A stretch of 64,000 nt of DNA, from assembly GCA_016185145.1 (NCBI GenBank), contig JACPOB010000111.1, positions 1-64,000 of the forward strand. The letters are read 5' to 3'. This document shows, one piece after another, positions 34,494 to 43,747 of this stretch. Origin of the DNA: Rhodospirillales bacterium. Lineage in GTDB: Bacteria; Pseudomonadota; Alphaproteobacteria; Reyranellales; Reyranellaceae. Numbering within the stretch: the first letter of the stretch is position 1; each line of letters starts with the position of its first letter. The position numbers were made by a program, and so were the translations under genes. The notes beneath the pieces are model-generated. The model was given only the letters and a program-made list of their open reading frames with translations, made no database searches and was not told where the DNA came from.

Positions 34494-35468
34494 TCAGGCG
34501 ACGGCCCGTTTTCCATCAGGCGCGACATTGTCAACGTACCATCGATAGGTCTGCTCCAGTCCGTTGCGCAGGGAAGTGTGCGCCTTCCAACCAAGCGACT
34601 CGGCAAAGGAAGTGTCTACCATCTTGCGAGGAGCGCCGTCGGGACGGCTGGAATCGAACTTCATCTCGCCCTGGTACCCCACCACATTGCAGATCAGGCT
34701 GACGAGATCGACAATCGACACATCCGAGCCGGGCCCGAGATTGACGATCGCCTCGTCGGAATAGTTCTGCATGAGGTAGACCATGCCGTCGGCGGCGTCG
34801 TCGACATAGAGGAACTCGCGGCGCACCTTACCTGTGCCCCATACCTCGATGGCCGGCGCCCGTGAGCGCTTGGCGGCATGGGCCTTTACCAGCAGCGCGG
34901 GCACGACGTGGCTCTGCAACAGGTCGAAATTGTCGCCAGGACCGTAGAGGTTCGTCGGCATGACCGAGATGAAGTCGCAGCCGTATTGCCGGCGATAAGC
35001 CTGTCCGAGCTTGATGCCGGCGATCTTGGCCACCGCATACCACTCGTTCGTCGGCTCGAGGGGTCCGGTAAGCAGCGCCGACTCCGGGATCGGCTGCGGT
35101 GCCAGTCGCGGATAAATGCAGGAGGAACCGAGCAGCATCAGCTTCTCCACGCCGACCCGCCGTGAGGCCTCCACCACGTTGCTCTGGATCATCAGGTTGT
35201 CGTAGATGAATTCGGCCGGCCGCGTGTCGTTGGCATAGATCCCGCCGACGCGCGCGGCGGCAAGAAACACCGCCTGTGGCTTGGTGTCGGTCATCCAACG
35301 CTCAACCTGGTCAGGTCGGCGCAGATCGACCGAGTCGCGTGGTGCCTTCAGGATCTCGCAGCCTTCGTTCTGAAGGCGGCGTACCAGGGCGCTGCCGACC
35401 AGGCCGCGATCGCCCGCGACCCAGACCCGTTTATTGCGCAGCGCGTAGCTTGGGCCCTTGGACACCAT
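34494..35468 (-). CDS. fcl: GDP-L-fucose synthase
   Basis: This 324-residue protein has the Fcl motifs: [30 protein letters not shown], the catalytic [13 protein letters not shown] and [13 protein letters not shown]. It carries out 3,5-epimerisation and NADPH reduction of GDP-4-keto-6-deoxymannose. Its start overlaps the end of gmd by 38 bp, so both are made together. GDP-L-fucose should therefore be available for the polysaccharide. Confidence 0.94.
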   Translation of the reverse strand: MVSKGPSYALRNKRVWVAGDRGLVGSALVRRLQNEGCEILKAPRDSVDLRRPDQVERWMTDTKPQAVFLAAARVGGIYANDTRPAEFIYDNLMIQSNVVEASRRVGVEKLMLLGSSCIYPRLAPQPIPESALLTGPLEPTNEWYAVAKIAGIKLGQAYRRQYGCDFISVMPTNLYGPGDNFDLLQSHVVPALLVKAHAAKRSRAPAIEVWGTGKVRREFLYVDDAADGMVYLMQNYSDEAIVNLGPGSDVSIVDLVSLICNVVGYQGEMKFDSSRPDGAPRKMVDTSFAESLGWKAHTSLRNGLEQTYRWYVDNVAPDGKRAVA

Positions 35469-36519
35469 TGGCTCCCATCCTTTGCATGACGAGGCGATCG
35501 GCTTCGACCATTTCGGCGACCAGCTCCGGAAAGCTCGTGCGGTGCCGCCAGCCGAGCTTGGCGAGCGCCTTGGCGGGATTGCCCAGCAGCAGGTCGACTT
35601 CGGTCGGCCGCCGGTAGGAACCGTCGATCGCCACCAACACGCGGCCGGTCCGCTGGCAGCAGCCCTGCTCGTCGTCGCCGTTGCCGCGCCAGACGATGGG
35701 ATGGCCGATCTGATGGAAGGCCAACTCGACGAATTCCCGCACGGTGTGCGTCTCGCCGGTCGCCAGCACATAGTCGTCGGGCTGGTCCTGCTGCAGGATC
35801 CGCCACATGCCCTCGACATAGTCGCGGGCATGGCCCCAGTCGCGCTTGGCATCGAGATTGCCGAGATAGAGGCAGTCCTGATAGCCGCGCTCGATCGCCG
35901 CCACCGCGCGTGTGATCTTGCGGGTGACGAAGGTCTCGCCGCGGATCGGCGATTCGTGGTTGAACAGGATGCCGTTGGAGGCGTGCATGCCGTAGGCCTC
36001 GCGGTAGTTCACCGTGATCCAGTAGGCATAGAGCTTGGCCACCGCATAGGGGCTGCGCGGATAGAACGGCGTCAGCTCGCGCTGCGGCGTCTCCTGCACC
36101 TTGCCGAACAGCTCCGACGTCGAGGCCTGATAGAAGCGCACGTCGTCGTGCATGCGCAGGATGCGGATCGCCTCGAGCAGCCTGAGCGTGCCCAGCGCAT
36201 CGGTGTTGGCGGTGTATTCGGGCGTCTCGAAGCTCACCTGAACATGGCTCTGTGCGGCGAGGTTATACACTTCCGTTGGCTTGATTTCGCCGAGCAGCCG
36301 CAAGAGGTTGGTCGAGTCCGTCATATCGCCGTAATGCAGGAAAAGCCTGACATCGGCATCGTGGCGGTCGCGGTACAGATAGTCGATGCGTTCGGTATTC
36401 AGCGACGAGGAACGGCGCTTGAGACCGTGCACGATGTAGCCCCGCGTGAGCAGGAGGTCGGCGAGGTAGGCACCATCCTGGCCGGTGATCCCGGTAATGA
36501 ACGCGATTTTACTGGACAT
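35431..36519 (-). CDS. gmd: GDP-mannose 4,6-dehydratase
   Basis: This 362-residue protein has the characteristic start [33 protein letters not shown] with the catalytic Thr/Ser and Glu, and [30 protein letters not shown] is another Gmd hallmark. It produces GDP-4-keto-6-deoxymannose for the overlapping fcl gene. The start MSSKIAF at 36519 is chosen over an in-frame upstream start at 36552 by comparison with the family. Confidence 0.95.
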   Translation of the reverse strand: MSSKIAFITGITGQDGAYLADLLLTRGYIVHGLKRRSSSLNTERIDYLYRDRHDADVRLFLHYGDMTDSTNLLRLLGEIKPTEVYNLAAQSHVQVSFETPEYTANTDALGTLRLLEAIRILRMHDDVRFYQASTSELFGKVQETPQRELTPFYPRSPYAVAKLYAYWITVNYREAYGMHASNGILFNHESPIRGETFVTRKITRAVAAIERGYQDCLYLGNLDAKRDWGHARDYVEGMWRILQQDQPDDYVLATGETHTVREFVELAFHQIGHPIVWRGNGDDEQGCCQRTGRVLVAIDGSYRRPTEVDLLLGNPAKALAKLGWRHRTSFPELVAEMVEADRLVMQRMGANGVQGPKLRAAQ

Positions 36520-37418
36520 CTGCCAATCTCTTTCAGCAGAAATTTTGTACAAACTGGGTCAGCAAGGTCGAACCAAGATAAAGCCGTCGCATTGGAAACT
36601 CATCCTTTCGTTCGGTCAATGCCACAACTACAAGCAGCATGCTTAACCAAATTCAAACGCATGGGCTCGATCCTCATTCGACAATTCTACCACGCAGGGT
36701 GTTTTGGTGCATGCAATGACTGCTGCTGCGATAGGTCGATGATTCCGGAAACACGGTTCGTCCTTGTCCGCCATCATAAAGCGCTTAAGAAAGATTGAGC
36801 AATGTTGTGGCGTAATACCGCACGCTTGCGTCTACTAGCCTAACCATTGCCCTGCTCGTCGCCACCAACGAAGACCTCGCCACGTTTTTCGAGGTCACGC
36901 GCGCGCAGCACCGAATGCTGCGGGGAGCAGAACACCGTCACTACCGGGTTGCAATTTCCGCCTGACACCCAGGGCTGCATCTTCTGGCCGCGCAACCGAA
37001 GGCGCTGGAACCGGCACCTTGAAAGGCGATTCGAGATCGATGTGGCGGACCACGTGTGCTGCGTCTCGCCGATCGGCAGGCATCGCTTGCCGCCCAACGA
37101 ATCGATCGTTTTGCCCTGCGCGAATGAGCCGCTAACGCCCAGTAAACGGATCGGTGGTGATATGCCGGAGGATCTGCCATCAGCGCAAACTTCGCAATGG
37201 AGTGCGGCCCAGCGGGAAACGCAGAGAATTCAAAAGCCGCATGGATTCAATTGCTTGGACAGCGTCGGGCCGTCCCACCGATGCAGAAATTCACCAGCGA
37301 GGCGACTGCAGTGCATGCACCCGTCCGCCGAAGCCGAGAGGTCGCTGGGGGCCCTTGCAGTCATGATTTCTATGACGGGCTACCGGCCTAAGACTAGGCC
37401 ATGGGAAGTCGCAAGGGC
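36520..37418. other. Gene-poor interval without a supportable gene
   Basis: About 900 bp downstream of the DUF3592-like gene and upstream of gmd. The first 320 bp are AT-richer and probably include the gmd promoter. The rest has short open frames in several phases, none with a recognisable domain or ribosome site. The uneven composition fits decayed coding DNA, but I could not identify its source. Confidence 0.5.
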
Positions 37419-37850
37419 CTAGAGTGCCGAAAGCAACGGGTAAACTGTGGCATAGATAACAACTAGTCCCCCGAACAGAAAGATTGCGGGGAAGATCCAG
37501 GTCGAGTCCAGCGGATCGATGGTCGCATTCCTGGGATTTTTCGGATCGTACCGCACGACAAACGGTCGATCGACCGGCCAATTTGGCACCTCCTCGTAAG
37601 CCAGCTCGCTAACAACATGATGTTGCGCGTTGTCCGACGCCTCGAATCGGACGACCGGATGATAGTGCCTCGATCGCATTATCCGACCATTGCCCAGCCA
37701 TCGGTGATGATTGGTATGCTGCCAGTAGAGCAGGACGCCCGTCGTCCGCTGGCCGACAAGGTGTAACTTGACCGCCTGCCAAACCGCCGCTCCGCTAAGC
37801 AACGTCCCCATGAAGCCAATAGCAAGTAGTATGATCGTTGTCATCGTCAT
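37419..37850 (-). CDS. DUF3592-like two-helix membrane protein
   Basis: This 143-residue protein has a hydrophobic segment at about 4-24 (IILLAIGFMGTLLSGAAV) and another at about 120-140. The middle part, with GQRTTG, HYHPVVRFEA and RPFVVRYDPKNPRNATID, is the pattern of DUF3592 proteins. The ATG at 37850 has AGGG 5 nt upstream. Its function is unknown; it is isolated between gene-poor stretches and is not obviously linked to glycan synthesis. Confidence 0.72.
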   Translation of the reverse strand: MTMTTIILLAIGFMGTLLSGAAVWQAVKLHLVGQRTTGVLLYWQHTNHHRWLGNGRIMRSRHYHPVVRFEASDNAQHHVVSELAYEEVPNWPVDRPFVVRYDPKNPRNATIDPLDSTWIFPAIFLFGGLVVIYATVYPLLSAL

Positions 37851-38202
37851 GAAAACCCTAGCGGCCTGACATGGCTTGGCATTGGATGGCCATATCAGAC
37901 TCGGCGCCAACTAGAATCAACTCTGCTAAAATCGTAAAGCTTTGTAGCAACTAGGCGGCTAGACACGGGAGCTAGCGATTTCCCTCTAATTCGAGGCAGT
38001 TGGAGACGGCTCTTGAGAAGCTTTAAAGTCGCTATCAGTATTTGATACTCTGTTTCCGGCCCCAACTAGGCTTTATGCCGACAATCGTCCATGCTTCGGG
38101 CGATCAGCCGCAGTCGCAAGTCTGCTCGCTGCCTGAGACCGCGGTGCGTTGAAAGCGAAATTGGTTATCCCAACCACAAGTTCTTGACATCGAGGGCGCG
38201 CG
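37851..38202. other. AT-richer intergenic stretch
   Basis: About 350 bp with no open frame that looks coding. It should carry the promoter of the minus-strand DUF3592-like gene and the breakpoint of the rmlB relic that begins at about 38203. I see no repeat or terminator hairpin in it. Confidence 0.45.
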
Positions 38203-38669
38203 GTGCGCGCCTGGCATCACACTTACGGCCTGCCGACGCTCGCCACCAACTGCTCCAACAACTACGGACCCTACCATTTCCCCGAGAAGCTGATCCCGCT
38301 CGTCATCATCCGCGCGCTGCGTGGCCAGAGCTCCCGGTCTACGGCAAGGGCGAGAACGTGCGTGACTGGCTGCATGTCGAGGACCATGCCGAGGCGCTGA
38401 CCCTGGTGGGCGGCGACAGCGAGCGCAAGAACATCGACGTCCGCGCGATCTGCACCCTCGACGAGATGGTGCCTGAGAGCCCGCACCGGCCGCACGAGCG
38501 GCTGATCGAGTTCGTCATCGACGGTCCCGACCACGACGCCCGCTACGCGATCGATGCCGCCAAGATCAGGACTGAGCTCGGCTGGCGGCCGCGGCACAGC
38601 TTCGAGGATGGGTTGCGCCAGACCGTGCGCTGGTACCTCGACCACAAGGATGGTGGGAACGCATCATAG
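38203..38669 (+). pseudogene. rmlB: Decayed C-terminal part of dTDP-glucose 4,6-dehydratase
   Basis: One frame begins [20 protein letters not shown] and continues to [18 protein letters not shown]. After about 38328 the homology moves to the next frame as [20 protein letters not shown] and ends [18 protein letters not shown]. Short internal deletions are also evident around the [17 protein letters not shown] part. The N-terminal 150 or so residues, including the NAD site and catalytic residues, are missing. It is a non-functional relic, suggesting an earlier dTDP-sugar pathway at this locus. Confidence 0.88.
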
Positions 38670-39030
38670 GCGGGGCATATCGCGGGGAGCGTTTGGGGAT
38701 TGGGTGATGGATGCGCGGGCGCCGCTGAGATCCGCCAGAAGCACGCTGCATGTTGATGCGCGCTCGTGCAGGGCTTCTCTTCATCTCCCGTCGCTGTCGT
38801 GCTTACGACACCAGTAATTTTTTTAAGTTGACTCCCTAGCGCAAAGTTGTGGCTTGTGCCGACGCCATTTCATCGTCTTCAAGCCTTGCCAGCACCGAGG
38901 GAAGAGCTGCGCACCGGACTGGTATTGACTCCTTCGCCGGAAATTGTGGCCTGTGTCCGCCGACGCTCATTCGGAGGTTCGGCACCATGGCCGCCAACGG
39001 CGACCACCCGCTGTCCGCAAGGCATAAGCA

Positions 39031-39213
39031 GACGACACCGACCCATCGCGTCCGGACCGGGCCAACGGCCTGGCAACCGGATGCGGATGGGCCATCGGCA
39101 AGCCGTTCGGCGAAATGGTGCATCCTGCGAAGACGACACCGGTTTCCATCGCGTCCGGACCGACCGAAAGGCTCGACAACCGGAAACGGATGGTGGCCGA
39201 CAAGCCGTCCTGC
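39031..39213. repeat. Imperfect direct duplication, unit about 100 bp
   Basis: The stretch from GACGACACCG at 39031 through CATCGCGTCCGGACCG is repeated from 39132 with GACGACACCGG and CATCGCGTCCGGACCG. Both copies continue with related ACAACCGG or CAACCGGA and GACAAGCCGTCC or GGCAAGCCGTTC segments. The copies are clearly related but diverged. Function unknown. Confidence 0.6.
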
Positions 39214-39486
39214 AGGAGGATTGCCGAAGCGTCGATCATGCCCTCGCCCCACCACCTCACGGAGGAAATCCATGACCGCACGCGCCGGCCCCTGAGGTTG
39301 CCGATTGCACGGATCGACAGCCCTTCGACCGACGGCGGACTGGATGAACACGTGCGCTCTGGGTGGGCCCTCAGGAGCCTTAGGGAAGGAGGGCGACGCT
39401 GCGAACGATGGCGCTCGGCATCGGCCGGGCAGGGCGCCGTCGGTCGCCGCCGTAAGAGCGGACGGCACGGCGCCTGCGCCTATGGT

Positions 39487-39780
39487 GCGCCGAGAAACAT
39501 TAGACACTCCGGTGTCCAATGTTTCCCTGCCCGTCGGGTCGGGGCGTTCGAGGAAAAACTCCGTAGGGGCCAGCCGGCACCTAACGTTTTTGCCTCTAAC
39601 GTTTCACACTTTGCCCGGCAGTGGTCCGCGAGGCGCCAGCCGAAACATTGGACGCTGCGGTGTTCAATGTTTCGTCAGCCGGCGATCACGGCGTTCGGGA
39701 ACAACTCTGTTGCCGCCCGGCCGCACCTAAGGTTTTGGGCTCTAACGTTTCGCACCGTGTCCCAGCGGGCGGCGACGCAC
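39487..39780. repeat. Tandem repeat of about 147 bp carrying 32-bp palindromes
   Basis: Two diverged copies each begin near a GAAACATT...AATGTTTC palindrome, at 39494-39525 and 39642-39673, 148 bp apart. In the first, 14-bp arms (one mismatch) surround a 4-nt loop. Each copy then has a GGGCGTTCG or CGGCGTTCGGG segment, GCACCTAA, and CTCTAACGTTTC or its twin. The second copy's palindrome arms have drifted in the middle but keep the 9-bp ends. Could be operator-like sites or a small mobile-element remnant. Confidence 0.75.
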
Positions 39781-39986
39781 TGGCAAGAACCTTGGACCCT
39801 TCTTTGTCTATGTCTGCGGAAACTCGATCGAAAATGCTGACCGGAACCAGGGTAGGGCCGTCGAACCAACTTCCGGCGCGGCGGAGCTATTGTTCACTTC
39901 GGCCGCGAAAACCCCGCTCCCCCCGACAAGGAACACGTGCTAGCTTGAAAATTGCGGAGCTTGGCGACTGAAAGTAGAACAGCAGC

Positions 39987-40847
39987 ATGAAGCATCAGAC
40001 TGCGCTCAAGTACGCAACCGACCTCGATTTGGTCCAACAGGCCACGTTGGATGATCGCAGCAGGCATCTGCGGCGGCTGATCATGCGGGCTATCGAGAAC
40101 GGAGGGCGTGGGCACATCGGACCCGCCCTGTCGTTGGTCGAGATCATTCGTGTCCTCTATGACGATTTCCTGAGGCACGATCCGGCCCGGCCCGGGTGGC
40201 GCGAGCGGGATCGCTTCATCCTGAGCAAGGGCCACGGCTGCCTGGCGCTCTACGCAGTGTTGGCCGACAAGGGCTTCTTCGACGTGGCTGAGCTCGACCG
40301 CTTCTGCCATTTCGATTCGTTCCTCGGCGGCCATCCCGAGACGGTGGTACCCGGCGTCGAGGCCTGCACGGGCGCTCTCGGCCATGGCCTGTCGATCGGT
40401 CTGGGCATGGCGCTCGCCGCCCGCATGCAGGGCCGCGACAGCAAGGTCTACGTGCTGATGGGTGACGGCGAGATCAACGAAGGGGCGGTCTGGGAGGCGG
40501 CAGCCTGCGCCGACAAGCACCGGCTGTCCAACCTGACGGCGATCATCGACTACAACAAGATTCAGTCGGCCGGCAGCGTCTTCGAGATCCAGAACATGGA
40601 GCCGCTGGCCGACAAGTGGACCGCCTTCGGCTTCCGGGTGTTCGAGTGCAACGGCCACGATGTCGCCGACCTGCGGCAGGTCTTCCGCGACGCCGCCGCC
40701 TACGCCGGCGACCGGCCGCGCGCGGTGATCTGCCATACGGTCAAGGGCAAGGGCATTCCCGCGGCCGAAAACAATCCCGACTGGCACCACAAGTCCGATC
40801 TGAAGCCGGCCGAGCTGCAGATCGTCCGCAGCGCCCTTGGCAGTTGA
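39987..40847 (+). CDS. Transketolase-like, N-terminal (ThDP-binding) subunit
   Basis: This 286-residue protein equals the N-terminal half of transketolase. It has GHIGPALSLVEI, LSKGHGCLALYA, GALGHGLSIGLGMA and the ThDP motif GDGEINEGAVWEAA ending at IIDYNKIQ. It needs the next gene's product for activity. Split transketolases of this sort occur in secondary and glycan pathways. It would transfer a two-carbon ketol group to an aldose, or, if specialised, to a sugar intermediate. It is the first gene of a plus-strand operon running to about 50.8 kb. Confidence 0.9.
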   Translation: MKHQTALKYATDLDLVQQATLDDRSRHLRRLIMRAIENGGRGHIGPALSLVEIIRVLYDDFLRHDPARPGWRERDRFILSKGHGCLALYAVLADKGFFDVAELDRFCHFDSFLGGHPETVVPGVEACTGALGHGLSIGLGMALAARMQGRDSKVYVLMGDGEINEGAVWEAAACADKHRLSNLTAIIDYNKIQSAGSVFEIQNMEPLADKWTAFGFRVFECNGHDVADLRQVFRDAAAYAGDRPRAVICHTVKGKGIPAAENNPDWHHKSDLKPAELQIVRSALGS

Positions 40848-40861
40848 AGGGAAGCTGAGCG

Positions 40862-41809
40862 ATGCGTAAGCGCAGTCTCGACATGGTCCATACGCTCGCC
40901 AAGCGCGACGAGCGTGTCGTGTTCATCGGCTCCGACCTCTCGCCGAACCTGCTCGGCGAGATGAAGAAGGAGTTTCCGCAGCGCTACTACATGGAGGGCA
41001 TTGCCGAGGCCAACGTCATCGGCATGGCGGCCGGCATGGCGATGGACGGGTTCGTTCCCTACGTCAACACGATCGCCACCTTCATCACGCGGCGCTGCTA
41101 CGAGCAGGTCGCGGTCGATCTCTGCCTGCACGACCTGCCGGTGCGGCTGATCGGCAACGGCGGCGGCTACGTCTATGCGCCGCTCGGACCCACGCACGAG
41201 GCGATCGAGGACATCGCCATCATGCGCGCCTTGCCGCGCATGACGGTCACCGCCGTCTGCGATGCCGACGAGATGACCCGGCTGATGGACGCCACGCTCG
41301 CCTGGCCGCATCCGATCTACATCCGTCTCGGCAAGGGCGGTGATCCTATCATCAGCAAGCCCGAGCGAGGCTTCGCCATCGGCAAGGCGATCGACATGAT
41401 CGACGGCGAGACCGGCGCATCGGACGTGCTGCTCGTCAGCACGGGTGTCGCCACCACGCAGGCGCTCAAGGCGGCGGCCTCGCTGGCGGCGGACGGCATC
41501 CGCTGCCGCCTGCTGCATGTCCACACGGTCAAGCCGCTCGATGCCGACGCCATCGTCGATGCCGCGAGCCAGGCCAAGCTGGTCGTCACCGTCGAGGAGC
41601 ACAGCGTCGTCGGCGGGTTGGGCAGCGCCGTCCTGGAGACCCTGTCGGACCGGCTGACGGGCGCATTGCCGCCGCTCAAGCGGCTCGGTATTCCGGACAA
41701 GTTCGCCGATCATTACGGCAGCCAGGCGAAGCTGATGGAGGACTTCCGGTTCGACGCCAAAGGCATCGATGCGACGGTGCGCAAGCTCCTGGCGGAGCTG
41801 CGCCGGTGA
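40862..41809 (+). CDS. Transketolase-like, C-terminal subunit
   Basis: This 315-residue protein is the complement of the preceding one. It has the YMEGIAEANVIGMAAGMA segment with the conserved Glu for ThDP activation, and GGGYVYAPLGPTHEAIED. A C-terminal domain with VTVEEHSVVGGLGSAV completes it. Together they form a transketolase-type heterodimer. It starts 14 bp after the partner and its TGA overlaps the GTG of the oxygenase gene, so the transketolase and the later genes are translated together. Confidence 0.9.
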   Translation: MRKRSLDMVHTLAKRDERVVFIGSDLSPNLLGEMKKEFPQRYYMEGIAEANVIGMAAGMAMDGFVPYVNTIATFITRRCYEQVAVDLCLHDLPVRLIGNGGGYVYAPLGPTHEAIEDIAIMRALPRMTVTAVCDADEMTRLMDATLAWPHPIYIRLGKGGDPIISKPERGFAIGKAIDMIDGETGASDVLLVSTGVATTQALKAAASLAADGIRCRLLHVHTVKPLDADAIVDAASQAKLVVTVEEHSVVGGLGSAVLETLSDRLTGALPPLKRLGIPDKFADHYGSQAKLMEDFRFDAKGIDATVRKLLAELRR

Positions 41810-42615
41810 GCAACACCCCCAGCTTCTGGCGGGAAGAGGAACGCGCGCTGGCCGATGCCTTCGTGCGCGACGGCTACGTCGTCATCCCCGCCGAATCGCG
41901 CGCCGACCTCGATCGAATTCGCGATCTCATGGCCGACATCACCGCGTCCTTCCTCAAGCTGCCGGAGCCCGAGGACAAGGGGGCGTTCCTCGACCACATC
42001 CACGACAAGGTCGATATCCAGCGCCTCAACGATCTTCGCCTCGCGGTGATCCGCGAGATGAACGAGGAGCCGTGGACCCGGTTGTCCTATTTCAACACCG
42101 CGCGCCGCGCGCTCGAGGTCCTGGTCGGCAACGAGCTGGCCATGCAGCTTCGCATCAATCTCAGCATCCAGCTTCCCAACGACGACAGCTCACTGCTGCC
42201 GGTACATGCCGACGTCTGGGCCGGCGATTCGCCGTACGAGGTCGTCCTGTGGATTCCCTACGTCCACGTCTACGGCACCAAGACGATGTTCATCCTGCCG
42301 CGCGAGAAGGATGGCAGCTATCAGGCGCGGATGGGCGAGCTGAAGCTGAAGTCAGCCGAGGAGCTTTATCGTACTATCGAGCCCGACCTGCGCTGGCTCG
42401 ACATCCCCTACGGCAACGTCCTGCTGTTCACCCAGAACGTCATGCACGGAAACATCGTCAATCGGGAGCCGGAGACCCGGTGGTCGACCAACTGCCGCTT
42501 CAAGAGCGTGTTCTCGCCGTATCACGACAAGAAGCTCGGTGAATTCTTCGAGCCGATCCTGGTGCGTCCGGCGACCACTATCGGCGCCAGCTACAGGCTG
42601 CCGTCGGTCGCCTGA
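41806..42615 (+). CDS. 2-oxoglutarate/Fe(II) oxygenase of the sporadic carbohydrate cluster type
   Basis: This 269-residue protein starts at GTG 41806 inside GTGA. It has the iron ligands as HADVWAGDSPYEVV (His and Asp) and VMHGNIVN (distal His), followed by an Arg in the ETRWSTNCRF stretch that would bind 2-oxoglutarate. Such proteins occur beside LIC12192-like proteins in Leptospira-type carbohydrate clusters, which is also the case here. It probably hydroxylates or desaturates a sugar intermediate. The substrate is unknown. Confidence 0.8.
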   Translation: MSNTPSFWREEERALADAFVRDGYVVIPAESRADLDRIRDLMADITASFLKLPEPEDKGAFLDHIHDKVDIQRLNDLRLAVIREMNEEPWTRLSYFNTARRALEVLVGNELAMQLRINLSIQLPNDDSSLLPVHADVWAGDSPYEVVLWIPYVHVYGTKTMFILPREKDGSYQARMGELKLKSAEELYRTIEPDLRWLDIPYGNVLLFTQNVMHGNIVNREPETRWSTNCRFKSVFSPYHDKKLGEFFEPILVRPATTIGASYRLPSVA

Positions 42616-43040
42616 TGCAGTCCAACCGGAAGGGCTATCGCGGCTACGTCTTCAGTCGGTCGGTCGACAATCACAGGGTGCCACAGCACATCCAGAACCT
42701 CGTGATCCGCGACTATGCCGCGCGCCGCAAGATTCACTATCTGCTGAGCGCCACCGAGTATGCCATGCCGGGCTGCTATCTCATCCTGGAGCAGGTCCTG
42801 GACGAGCTGGCGACGCTCGAGGGCGTGATCCTCTACAGCATGTTCATGCTGCCTGCAGCTGCCGGCGAGCGAAGCCGGATATACCGGCGCCTGCTCGACG
42901 CTGGCGGCGGTTTGCACGCGGCGGTAGAAGGCTTCGTGCTGACCGACGAGACGGATATCGAGCGCTGGGAGAATGTGCTGCGCACGGCGCACATCTGCAG
43001 GGATCTGAACTATCAAGAGATCGAGCGATGGCTAACGTAG
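42615..43040 (+). CDS. LIC12192-like sporadic carbohydrate cluster protein
   Basis: This 141-residue protein starts with YRGYVFSRSVDNHRVPQHIQN and continues with LLSATEYAMPGCYLILEQVL and LYSMFMLP. That is the pattern I recognise as the 'sporadic carbohydrate cluster' family named from Leptospira LIC12192. Its biochemical role is not known to me. The ATG sits in TGATG with the oxygenase stop, and the next gene overlaps it by 13 bp. The constant company of transketolase and oxygenase suggests one pathway. Confidence 0.8.
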   Translation: MQSNRKGYRGYVFSRSVDNHRVPQHIQNLVIRDYAARRKIHYLLSATEYAMPGCYLILEQVLDELATLEGVILYSMFMLPAAAGERSRIYRRLLDAGGGLHAAVEGFVLTDETDIERWENVLRTAHICRDLNYQEIERWLT

Positions 43041-43693
43041 ATTTCATCGGCCCCCTGCATAATCGGACCAAGCGCGACTACGTTGGCCGGGTCGTCCAGT
43101 ACGACAAGGCCAGCTGCTCGGAGATCGCCAAGAAGTACGGCCAGGACTACTGGGACGGCGAGCGGCAGTACGGCTACGGTGGCTACAAGTACGATGGCCG
43201 CTGGCTGCCGATCGCCGAGGCGATGGCCAAGCACTATGGCCTGAAGGCCGGCGACCGCATCCTCGATGTCGGATGCGGCAAGGGCTTTCTCCTGCACGAA
43301 TTCACCCGCGCGGTGCCCGGCGTCCACGTCGAGGGCGTCGACATCTCCGACTACGCGATCGCCAATGCCAAGGAAGAGGTGAAGCCCTTCCTCAAGGTCG
43401 GCAACGCCGTCTCGCTGCCGTATCCCGACAAGTCGTTCGATTTCGTCGTCTCGCTGGGGACCCTGCACAACTTTGCGATCAGCCAGCTCTACGATGCCGT
43501 GCGCGAGATCGATCGGGTAGGCAAGGGGACCAGGAAGTACATCATGGTCGAATCCTGGCGGAACGAGCGTGAGCGCATGAATCTGCTGTATTGGCAGCTC
43601 ACCTGCGAATCCTTCCACGACGTCAAGAACTGGGAGTGGATCTACAAGCAGAGCGGATACCAGGGCGACTGGGGCTTCATTTTCTTCGAATGA
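43028..43693 (+). CDS. SAM-dependent methyltransferase
   Basis: This 221-residue protein has the class I SAM motif ILDVGCGKGFLLHEF, the acidic EGVDISDYA, and FDFVVSLGTLHNF as motif IV. The N-terminal 80 residues have YGQDYWDGERQYGYGGY, seen in methyltransferases of carbohydrate clusters. It overlaps the previous gene by 13 bp, so it belongs to the same operon. It is likely to methylate an O, N or C of the sugar made here; which one is not known. Confidence 0.85.
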   Translation: MANVDFIGPLHNRTKRDYVGRVVQYDKASCSEIAKKYGQDYWDGERQYGYGGYKYDGRWLPIAEAMAKHYGLKAGDRILDVGCGKGFLLHEFTRAVPGVHVEGVDISDYAIANAKEEVKPFLKVGNAVSLPYPDKSFDFVVSLGTLHNFAISQLYDAVREIDRVGKGTRKYIMVESWRNERERMNLLYWQLTCESFHDVKNWEWIYKQSGYQGDWGFIFFE

Positions 43694-43747
43694 ACCGCCT
43701 TCCGGCATTGCAATTGCACCACCAGACCTCGAAAGAATGTAGGCCAG

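Larger units (their letters stand above)
38670..39986. other. 1.3-kb non-coding interval with tandem repeats
   Basis: No convincing gene is seen on either strand. Open frames here are short, lack domains and run through repeated DNA. The interval holds an imperfect duplication at 39031-39213 and a tandem palindrome-bearing repeat at 39487-39780, listed separately. The last 150 bp precede the transketolase operon and should include its promoter. Confidence 0.6.

Noticed and set aside
36847-37422. Possible 191-residue plus-strand gene in the gene-poor interval
   Set aside because: No domain, no ribosome site, odd composition and several competing frames on both strands; treated as non-coding or decayed.
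38091-38669. Intact sugar dehydratase gene in the open frame of 192 codons
   Set aside because: Only the second half of that frame matches RmlB; the upstream homology is in another frame and the catalytic N-terminal half is missing.
39487-39780. CRISPR array
   Set aside because: Only two diverged copies, spacing of about 148 bp and no cas genes; repeats are internal palindromes in a tandem duplication.
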